DNA from: Ignavibacterium sp.
Lineage (GTDB): Bacteria; Bacteroidota; Ignavibacteria; Ignavibacteriales; Ignavibacteriaceae
Direction of reading: 5' to 3'
DNA length: 64,000 nt
Assembly: GCA_018335755.1 (NCBI GenBank)
Contig: JAGXRK010000011.1
Location: 124,001 to 188,000, forward strand
Part shown: piece by piece, positions 57,402-64,000 of the stretch
Position numbering within the stretch: position 1 is the stretch's first letter
Layout: each line of letters starts with the position of its first letter
The notes under the pieces: generated by a model
Database searches by the model: none
What the model was told of the DNA's origin: nothing
What the model saw: the letters and a program-made list of their open reading frames with translations, nothing else
Program-made: the position numbers and the translations under genes

Positions 57402-59935
57402 TGGGTATAATAATTCATCAAGCAATTTGTGGAGAGCAAAATAAAGCATGGGAATTAATTAATACAACGTTGGAGGATATTCCCCTTGCTAAAAAAATTG
57501 CTTTTCAAGTTGACTTACAAGACAGTCCACCAAGTGGGCTGCAATGGTTACCAGTTCTAAGAGGATTTAGTTTTGGGAATCATTTTTTATTAATAAAAAC
57601 TTATCCTGACAATTCCCCGGAGGTTAGAAATGGAAGAGTCTTCTCTCATTGTCTAATTATTGACAAATCAGATCTTTCGATTATCTCTGATGTTTCTCAT
57701 CTTTTGACTTTTTTTAGTCCCGAAATGAATAAAGCAATTCAACTTGCGCCAATAACTCTAACAACAGCAGAACAAAATATAGTTGAATTGAAAGATAATT
57801 TACAGAAAAGGTTTAATAAAGTCATTCAATTTTTCTTAAGATTCAGTGAAGGTGTTGAAACAATAATCTGGATTGGACAAAAGAATTATGAAATAGCTGT
57901 AAGCAAATTATGGCAAATGCTTTCTCCACAACAAAGAGAAAATTTTTATTTCGGCATAAATTTTAATCCAGCGGAAGTTGCAAAAAATAAATTGGTCTTT
58001 GTAACTATTCCGGAAAACTTGGAAAGCAAATTTACAACCAAAGGTTTCACAACTATTTGTAAGGAAGATTCTATCGAACTAACGGATTTTGCGGATCAAT
58101 ATCTGGCAAGAGAAGAAAATGCTATAAGAAGAATAGAAAGTTTTATCTCCTCCATTGAAGCTGTAAGACCTAATCAAAAGGACATTTCAGTAATTGCTAA
58201 GGGGGTTACAACGTTTGAAAATATTGATGAAGAAAAAGACATAAAATTATTAAATACCTTGTCAAACATAATTTCCAAGTATTCACCAAATCCGAGTCAG
58301 GGAATATTAACCAAGTCAAAGTTGGTAAAGCGAATATCGTTACTTGCTGAAAAAGCAGAAGATTCTGAGATTTTTCTTTTAAGGAATTTTCACACAAGCG
58401 CTTTTAAAGGCAGCAAGGAATTATTTTCAACTGCAATTGATAAATGGTGCAATAACTTTCTACTAAATGAGAAACAAAATCAAAAAATAAATTATGCCCC
58501 ATTCATTCACCAAATTTTAGCAGCAGATCAAAGTAATTGGTTGGTTAGTTCAGTTACTGATAAGCTTAATGAATTTCTCTTTAAGGTGAATAAAATCTCA
58601 GCAAAAGTAATTTGGAGTTGGATTTTAAGTGATATTACGATACTCAAAAAAATCTCTGATAAATTGGATAATACAAAACCGGCCGAAACTTATTTATATG
58701 AAACTCTACCCATTTTGAATGAGGAAATTTTATTAGAAATAAAGTCGTTTGCTATAAAACGGAAATGGTTTAGGCTTTATGCAACGATTTTAAAAACTCA
58801 ATATCCTTTTGAAGAAGCAATTAATGAGCAGCTGAAGATTGATTCAGAAATGAATCATTATGAAGGTATAGAGATTATCACAAAGAGTGTAAAATCGAAT
58901 TGTATTATCTCCGTTGCTCTAAGCAATGGAGATAGAAGGTTAATTCAGTTATCGGGTAAACTTTGTAATAAGGATAAAAAACTATTATCTAGTTTAGAAA
59001 TTGAAAATATTAATTGGCAAGAAATCTGGTTAGCTTCAATTAATAACGGGAATGATATATATGATGGTATAAAGGAACCATTACAAACCACTTACAAACT
59101 TTTTAACTTACTAATAAGTGGTAAGTCAATTTCGGAAGGTTTATTAATAAAGATCGGTGAAACTGACTATGCAAATGTTCTGGATTTTCCTAATAGAAGT
59201 GAAATTTGGGATAGGCTTCCATCCAAAGTGAAAACCAAATTTTTAGAAAAGACTTCAGCGTCATTATTAGAATCATTAAGTAGGGATTCAACTTATCAGG
59301 TTCCTACAGATAAAGAGCTTTCTGATTATATAGTTTCAGATGGCATCTCATTATTTTTATATTACAATAGAAACAACATCAAGAGTGTTTTACCAATTCT
59401 TAATACATATACACAAATTCCTCAACAGATGATAAAAGATTATGTTTACAATTATTCTGGAAAAATAGATGTTGTAGATTCAGTTCAGTTGGGAAAACTG
59501 GTTATATCAAGAAACTCTAGTAAAGTAGCGCAAGTAATTCAATCTAAGGTTAAGCATATACCCAATCTAAAATATGCGTTAATAGAATGTCACTCCTTGC
59601 TCGGCATTTTTGATAAAGCTTCATTGGTTTTTTCTGGAATTATTAATGATTCATCAATATCGGAAGATGAGTGGTGGCAATCTTTTTCTGATATTGCAAT
59701 AAGACTCTATGAAGAGGGACCCACAGAAAATGAAATATGGAAACAATCTGATGGGCACAAATATGACTTAATAACAGGTGTCTCTGGAAAGGAATCGTGG
59801 TTAAATGCACTTATCAAATTAAGAAACGGAGGCTGTAAGGATATAACACCAAAAAAATTATTAAAGGCAATGATTAATGAATTTCCTCAAAACCAAGAGC
59901 TTAGAACATTAAAAGACCTTTGGAACAAATTATGA
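57401..59935 (+). CDS. GAP1-like protein with C-terminal effector-associated domain
   Basis: An 844-residue protein of the GTPase-associated protein 1 class. The N-terminal region ('IIIHQAICGEQNKAWELINT', 'GFSFGNHFLLIKTYPD', 'RNGRVFSHCLIIDKSDLSII') matches the GAP1-N pattern, with the HQA-x-CGE and R-x-GRVFSHCLII. The middle is helical. The last 85 residues ('TENEIWKQSDGHKYDLITGV', 'SGKESWLNALIKLRNGG') are an effector-associated domain (EAD1-like), also found at the end of the next gene's product. Start is GTG. Shared EAD ends imply that GAP1 recruits the effector. Confidence 0.8.
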   Translation: MGIIIHQAICGEQNKAWELINTTLEDIPLAKKIAFQVDLQDSPPSGLQWLPVLRGFSFGNHFLLIKTYPDNSPEVRNGRVFSHCLIIDKSDLSIISDVSHLLTFFSPEMNKAIQLAPITLTTAEQNIVELKDNLQKRFNKVIQFFLRFSEGVETIIWIGQKNYEIAVSKLWQMLSPQQRENFYFGINFNPAEVAKNKLVFVTIPENLESKFTTKGFTTICKEDSIELTDFADQYLAREENAIRRIESFISSIEAVRPNQKDISVIAKGVTTFENIDEEKDIKLLNTLSNIISKYSPNPSQGILTKSKLVKRISLLAEKAEDSEIFLLRNFHTSAFKGSKELFSTAIDKWCNNFLLNEKQNQKINYAPFIHQILAADQSNWLVSSVTDKLNEFLFKVNKISAKVIWSWILSDITILKKISDKLDNTKPAETYLYETLPILNEEILLEIKSFAIKRKWFRLYATILKTQYPFEEAINEQLKIDSEMNHYEGIEIITKSVKSNCIISVALSNGDRRLIQLSGKLCNKDKKLLSSLEIENINWQEIWLASINNGNDIYDGIKEPLQTTYKLFNLLISGKSISEGLLIKIGETDYANVLDFPNRSEIWDRLPSKVKTKFLEKTSASLLESLSRDSTYQVPTDKELSDYIVSDGISLFLYYNRNNIKSVLPILNTYTQIPQQMIKDYVYNYSGKIDVVDSVQLGKLVISRNSSKVAQVIQSKVKHIPNLKYALIECHSLLGIFDKASLVFSGIINDSSISEDEWWQSFSDIAIRLYEEGPTENEIWKQSDGHKYDLITGVSGKESWLNALIKLRNGGCKDITPKKLLKAMINEFPQNQELRTLKDLWNKL

Positions 59936-60966
59936 ACACAATTGTTATTCAAACAGCATTAGCTTTAGAGCAACAAGCAGTTACAAACAAATTATCAAAT
60001 GTTAATGATTATGAGCACCCGGCTTCAAAAACCATTTATAAAGTCGGACATTATTTTTCAAAAGGGAACAAACTTCAGATTATAGTTGGAAGAACCAATC
60101 AAACCAATATTAATGCTGCAATAGAAACTGAAAGAGTAATTCAGCATTTTAATCCTACTTATATTTTCTTTCTTGGTGTTGCTGGTAGCTTGAAAGATGT
60201 AAAAATTGGAGATGTTGTCATTGGAACAGATGTGATTGGCTATGAGCGAGGAAAAGCAAAAGAGGAATTTTTACTTAGACCACAATTTGGTTTTTCATCT
60301 TATGAACTAGAACAAAAAGCTATAAGTTTTATTAATTCAGATGAATGGCAAATGCAATCTTCCATTTTATTAAATAAACAATTTCATTATAAGATTGCAG
60401 CATTAACAGGAACAATTGCATCAGGAGAAAAGGTTATTGGTTCTACAGCATCTTCTATTTATTTATTCCTTAAAAAACATTGCAGTCACGCATTAGCTGT
60501 TGAGATGGAAGGTTTAGGATTTTTGGAAGCATGCAGACCATATCCATTAATAAAATCTCTTATCATAAGAGGTATCTCAGATATAGTAAATGGAAAAGAA
60601 CATTCAGATGCACAGGGATCACAAGAATATGCTTCAAATAATGCAACAGAATTTTTATTTGGATTAATTGACTTTATTGGGATCAAACAAGAAATAGTTA
60701 CCCTTTCTCTACGGCAAAAATTATATGAAATCTTACCTAAATTTTATCCATCAGGACTGAGGGATAATGAAATATGGAGACGAGCAGGTGGAGATCTTTC
60801 ATTAGTAAATTTAAACACCACAGGGAAAGCACAGTGGGTTGATGCTTTGATGTTAATAGAAAATGGTGGAGGCGGGTATATAACTTTTAACTCACTTATA
60901 ACACAAATGAGAATCGATTATCCGAATAATGAATCATTAAAAATTTTGTGTATTGAATGTAAGTAA
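59932..60966 (+). CDS. Nucleoside phosphorylase effector with EAD-like C-terminus
   Basis: A 344-residue protein. The ATG at 59932 overlaps the previous TGA (ATGA). The first 245 residues are an MTA/SAH-nucleosidase-type phosphorylase: 'FLGVAGSLKDVKIGDVVIGT', 'TIASGEKVIGS', 'AVEMEGLGFLEACRPYPLI', 'IIRGISDIVNGKEHSDAQGS'. The C-terminal 80 residues ('RDNEIWRRAGGDLSLVNLNT', 'TGKAQWVDALMLIENGGGGY') are the EAD1-like domain shared with the GAP1-like protein. Likely role: when activated, it breaks down nucleosides or nucleotide second messengers, killing or arresting the cell. This is inferred from the family. Confidence 0.82.
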   Translation: MNTIVIQTALALEQQAVTNKLSNVNDYEHPASKTIYKVGHYFSKGNKLQIIVGRTNQTNINAAIETERVIQHFNPTYIFFLGVAGSLKDVKIGDVVIGTDVIGYERGKAKEEFLLRPQFGFSSYELEQKAISFINSDEWQMQSSILLNKQFHYKIAALTGTIASGEKVIGSTASSIYLFLKKHCSHALAVEMEGLGFLEACRPYPLIKSLIIRGISDIVNGKEHSDAQGSQEYASNNATEFLFGLIDFIGIKQEIVTLSLRQKLYEILPKFYPSGLRDNEIWRRAGGDLSLVNLNTTGKAQWVDALMLIENGGGGYITFNSLITQMRIDYPNNESLKILCIECK

Positions 60967-61126
60967 ATTAATTCCATGGTTGTCGGCTTTTTTAAAAATA
61001 GTTAATTTCTTTATCATTTATAGCTAGATAATCGCGCGACTTACCAATAATGATTTTTCTTTTTCATCAGCTCTGTCTATAATAAAAAGTAAAAAAAATC
61101 AAATTATTTATAAAAGGAGCTTTATT

Positions 61127-61414
61127 ATGTATCGTGAAATAATTTTTATACACCCATCAGATTTAAAGGACGTCTTATTAGAAGCAAGTAAGCTTGAACT
61201 TGAATTGGTCCAAAATGCTGGTGATGAATCCGACTTAGAAGAGAATAGACTATTTTATGAAATTAATGATGAAGGGCAGATTACAAATATCCGTACTTAC
61301 GATAACAAGAATATTGCTAGGGCTTTTGAACAAGTAAATCAAAAAAACTTTGAAGACCTTTACCAACAATTAAAATATAGTGGATATGAATTTGCTGAAG
61401 ATTCATCAGATTGA
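61127..61414 (+). CDS. Hypothetical acidic protein, 95 aa
   Basis: A small acidic protein (many Glu/Asp) starting MYREIIFIHPSDLKDVLLEA, with 'DGEGQITNIR'-like 'EINDEGQITNIRTYDN', and ending GYEFAEDSSD. No membrane segment or family was recognised. AAGGAG lies 7-11 bases upstream. It stands alone 160 bases after the effector. It could be an inhibitor or an immunity-type partner; I have no evidence for either. Confidence 0.6.
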   Translation: MYREIIFIHPSDLKDVLLEASKLELELVQNAGDESDLEENRLFYEINDEGQITNIRTYDNKNIARAFEQVNQKNFEDLYQQLKYSGYEFAEDSSD

Positions 61415-61525
61415 AAACTAAGACTTATTAAGCAAAAATAAATAATCTATTTTAATTGGAGTAAAGAATCGCTTTCAATGGGTACTAGGATGATTTGATA
61501 AAATTTATTCACTATTTTTACATTA

Positions 61526-62410
61526 ATGTATTATAGAAGAAAAATATTATTAGCCTTATTACAAAAGTTCGGTGGTGTGCTTCCAAAGATTGATTTTCAG
61601 AAATATCTTTTTCTTTTAAATGTTAATAAACAAAGTCCTTTCTTTGAATTTATTCCATACAAGTATGGCTGCTTTTCATTCCAGGCAAACCAGGATATGT
61701 CAACAATGGTTAAGTACAGCCTTGTAACAGAATCTGAAAAAAATTGGCAATTAAAAAGTGATATAAATTATTTTAATGATCTTAAAGAAGAAGACAGAAA
61801 ACGAATAAAGGAATTACAAACAAGTTTTGGAAATCTTAAAGGCCGTAACCTTATAAAATATGTTTATGAAAATTATCCATACTACTCGATAAACAGCACA
61901 ATAAAAGAAACAATATTAGATACTGAACATTTAAAGGCTGTAGAAAATTCAAGAACAATTAAAAGCGAGTTTACTTTATATTCGATAGGATATGAAGGTA
62001 AAACCGTTGAGCATTTTACAAATGAATTGATAGGAGAAGACATAAAGGTGCTCTGTGATGTTAGAAAAAATGCGCTTAGTATGAAGTATGGGTTTTCTAA
62101 AAAACAGTTAAAAAATGTTGTTGAAAATGCAGGTATAAAATATATCCATATTCCTGCACTCGGTATTGAATCCGATAAGCGTCAGCTATTGAACACAAAA
62201 GAAGATTATGATAATCTTTTTCAGAATTATAAACTTAATACTATTCCTCATAGAGATGCCGAAATATCAGAATTGTATAGAATGTTTATCGAACGCAAAA
62301 GAATTGCTCTAATGTGCTTTGAAGCCGATCATAATTTCTGTCATAGAAGTCGCACAATTGAAGCACTTGAAAAGAAATTTGAAAAGGAATTTTTAATAAA
62401 ACATTTATAG
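61526..62410 (+). CDS. DUF488 domain protein
   Basis: A 294-residue protein. The N-terminal 130 residues are helical (KILLALLQKFGGVLPKIDFQ), recalling the SocA/winged-helix part of DUF488 fusions. The C-terminal DUF488 domain has 'YSIGYEGKTVEHFTNELIGE', 'VLCDVRKNALSMKYGFSKKQ', 'YIHIPALGIESDKRQL', and ALMCFEADHNFCHRSRTIEAL with the conserved Cys and His. The fold is thought to be a rhodanese-like enzyme; function in defence loci is unknown. The next gene starts 10 bases later, so they are likely a pair. Confidence 0.82.
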   Translation: MYYRRKILLALLQKFGGVLPKIDFQKYLFLLNVNKQSPFFEFIPYKYGCFSFQANQDMSTMVKYSLVTESEKNWQLKSDINYFNDLKEEDRKRIKELQTSFGNLKGRNLIKYVYENYPYYSINSTIKETILDTEHLKAVENSRTIKSEFTLYSIGYEGKTVEHFTNELIGEDIKVLCDVRKNALSMKYGFSKKQLKNVVENAGIKYIHIPALGIESDKRQLLNTKEDYDNLFQNYKLNTIPHRDAEISELYRMFIERKRIALMCFEADHNFCHRSRTIEALEKKFEKEFLIKHL

Positions 62411-62419
62411 GGGTCGTTA

Positions 62420-63256
62420 ATGCGTACTAAAGTTCTTATCACAGTAAAAGCCTATCCTGCGCTTTCCAAAAAATATAACGAAACAGTCTGCACGGCAGGC
62501 ATAACCGAAGAAGGTAAATGGATTAGAATATACCCTATACCTTTCAGGCAATTAGACTATGATAATCAATTTAGAAAATATGAATGGATTGAATTAGATC
62601 TTGAAAGAAATACAAGTGATTTCAGACCTGAATCATACAGACCAAAAAACTTTATGCTTAACGATCTCATATCTTATGGAATAATAAAAGCAGATGGTAA
62701 TGCCTGGGTTGAAAGAAGAAAATTTGTTCTCAAAAATATTTACACTAATCTTGATCAGCTAATCTCTGAAGCAAAGAATAAAGATATTTGTACTTCACTA
62801 GCTGTATTTAAACCAACAAAAAAAATTGATTTTATTTACCAGGAAACCGATAGAGAATGGAAAAAAGAAAAAATCGATTTCCTTAAAAACAAAAAACTGC
62901 AATTAAACTTGTTCGAAAACAACGAACAAAATGATATTGATGAATTTGAACTAGTAGATAAGCTTCCTTATAAGTTCTCTTTTAAATTCGAAGATGATGC
63001 TGGTAAAGAATCTACATTAATGATTGAAGATTGGGAAACCGGTATGTTGTTTTGGCATTCACTTGAACGAAATGAAGGTAACGAATACAAAGCTTGCGAA
63101 GATGTAAAGAAAAAGTATTTTGAAGATTTTGCAAAAACCAAAGATCACTATTTCTTTTTAGGCACAACAAAGAGATTCCACTATACAGCACCAAATCCAT
63201 TTGTGATTGTCGGGGATTTCAGGCCAAAGTATATTACCCAGGAGAAATTATTTTGA
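62420..63256 (+). CDS. Hypothetical partner of DUF488 protein, 278 aa
   Basis: A 278-residue cytoplasmic protein: 'VLITVKAYPALSKKYNETVC' and 'TAGITEEGKWIRIYPIPFRQ' at the start, 'RKYEWIELDLERNTSDFRPE' near 60, and a C-terminal 'AKTKDHYFFLGTTKRFHYTA' with 'NPFVIVGDFRP'. The mixture looks like a mainly beta nucleic-acid-binding domain but no family was recognised. It follows the DUF488 gene closely. DUF488 together with a protein of this type recurs in defence islands, from memory. Start ATG at 62420. Confidence 0.65.
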   Translation: MRTKVLITVKAYPALSKKYNETVCTAGITEEGKWIRIYPIPFRQLDYDNQFRKYEWIELDLERNTSDFRPESYRPKNFMLNDLISYGIIKADGNAWVERRKFVLKNIYTNLDQLISEAKNKDICTSLAVFKPTKKIDFIYQETDREWKKEKIDFLKNKKLQLNLFENNEQNDIDEFELVDKLPYKFSFKFEDDAGKESTLMIEDWETGMLFWHSLERNEGNEYKACEDVKKKYFEDFAKTKDHYFFLGTTKRFHYTAPNPFVIVGDFRPKYITQEKLF

Positions 63257-63350
63257 TAACGAAGGATTATATTTTCAACTTTAATAAAGAAATTATTATT
63301 TCTCATTAGAGCTAAATCAATTTGATTCTATTGATTCCAAATTAAATCTT

Positions 63351-63908
63351 TCAACGATTAATTTGTCTTTCAACCCCAGTAATCTTCAATCTGTAACTGA
63401 TCATAACCATACTTGCACCAAAATGGTCAGATAGTTCAATTTTGTTCATTCCTTTGTAACATCCCCATAATAATGCTTTTCGTGGGATTTGTAAACAACC
63501 ACCAAGCCAATTTGCTTCATCTTCTTGTATTGAGTTGTAATCTCTTAAAGGAAAAGGAAAGTCTTCTCTTAATTTTATTTTTTCCATATCATGTTTACAA
63601 ATTATGTGTCCAAGTTCGTGCATTAAATTACTTTCACTCCGTTTTTTAGAATGTGAAGAATTGAAAATTATAACATATTCTCCGCTATTATTTTTGATAG
63701 AGATAGCAGACCAGGAAGACGAATCGTGATTGAGAAGAAGGTTTTTCTCTTTAATAGTCAAAGCTGGGATATCCTTGGGGGTTATTAAACCAACACCCAG
63801 GTGATTTGCAAGTAATTCAGCCGGGAGTTTTTCGTAATACTTTAATGACAAATCCTTTCTGAATTCAACAGCTTTTTTTTCAGCCCAAGTTTTAAACCCC
63901 CACCTCAT
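63351..63908 (-). CDS. ImmA/IrrE-type metallopeptidase (M78)
   Basis: A 185-residue protease with the zinc motif HELGH (His97, Glu98, His101) followed by 'IICKHDMEK' and EDEANWLGGCLQIP, the usual third ligand site. Such proteases cleave XRE-family repressors. Its start overlaps the end of the upstream gene by four bases (ATGA) and that gene ends at the window edge; the pair fits a repressor-protease switch as in mobile elements. The C-terminal helix-turn-helix-like region (SDHFGASMVMISYRLKI) is part of the family. Confidence 0.88.
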   Translation of the reverse strand: MRWGFKTWAEKKAVEFRKDLSLKYYEKLPAELLANHLGVGLITPKDIPALTIKEKNLLLNHDSSSWSAISIKNNSGEYVIIFNSSHSKKRSESNLMHELGHIICKHDMEKIKLREDFPFPLRDYNSIQEDEANWLGGCLQIPRKALLWGCYKGMNKIELSDHFGASMVMISYRLKITGVERQINR

Positions 63909-64000
63909 TTATTTTTTACCTCGCTCTTATAAGCGAACTCTATCATTTTTATAAGCGTATTAGCGGTGTTTGAATTAAGATTTTTATCTGCACGCAAATG
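63905..64000 (-). CDS. C-terminal part of probable XRE-type regulator, cut by window edge
   Basis: The minus-strand frame from 64000 to the TGA at 63907-63905 reads HLRADKNLNSNTANTLIKMI and on to 'EFAYKSEVKNK'. The end is the kind of short tail seen in small HTH_XRE regulators coded before ImmA proteases. Only 31 codons are visible, so the call is tentative. Confidence 0.4.
   Translation of the reverse strand, partial: HLRADKNLNSNTANTLIKMIEFAYKSEVKNK

Noticed and set aside
1..64000. CRISPR arrays, tRNA or rRNA genes, insertion sequences with transposase
   Set aside because: None seen: no repeat-spacer pattern, no cloverleaf-like or rRNA-like stretches, no DDE transposase ORF.

Overview
The window is AT-rich DNA from a member of the Bacteroidota/Chlorobi group, most likely an Ignavibacteria-type bacterium. 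This is inferred, not proven. The reasons are two secreted proteins that end in a type IX secretion sorting domain starting with the NYPNPFN motif, a Bacteroidota-style CopA-like multicopper oxidase with a C-terminal barrel, and a NuoM of Bacteroidota type. I saw no rRNA, tRNA or CRISPR array.

Positions 1-46600 form a heavy-metal (mainly copper, also zinc/cadmium) and iron-handling island. It holds a CadC-type repressor, a CusABC-like RND efflux operon with a PII-like protein, a Spy-like periplasmic protein, a cytochrome c-FTR1 iron permease fusion, a P1B-2 zinc/cadmium ATPase, two multicopper oxidases, a sigma-54 response regulator with its histidine kinase, several YHS proteins, DUF5676 membrane proteins, DUF302 proteins, a CopA copper ATPase, and His-rich or Met-rich small proteins. 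Between these lie decayed gene ends (glucan phosphorylase, TonB-dependent receptor, an M50-like protease tail present twice), an orphan NuoM and a type II (archaeal-type) GAPDH, so the island looks assembled by repeated insertion and deletion.

A hidden regulatory layer links the island. At four places, phased CTTAAA/TTTAAA hexamers (9-10 bp steps) end exactly 57 or 58 bp upstream of the GG of a GG-N10-GC (sigma-54) promoter; a fifth, less exact copy faces the left-end tolC-type gene. The sigma-54 activator and its kinase sit in the middle of the island, so these probably form one metal-responsive regulon.

Positions 46797-51084 (minus strand) are a compact phage-like operon: a phiEco32-type amidoligase, a Cys-rich zinc-ribbon protein, a class II glutamine amidotransferase, a small RHH-like protein, a Gam-like nuclease inhibitor, unknown proteins and a C39-like cysteine peptidase. 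This looks like a peptide or amide ligation/modification system.

Positions 51288-64000 are a defence island. A type IIG-like restriction-methylase is followed by a complete GTPase-associated conflict system: a GASH-like helical protein, two double-GTPase family P-loop proteins, a GAP1-like protein, and a nucleoside-phosphorylase effector. The last two share a C-terminal effector-associated domain. Downstream are a small acidic protein, a DUF488 protein with a partner of unknown function, and an ImmA/IrrE-type protease with the end of its presumed XRE regulator at the window edge.
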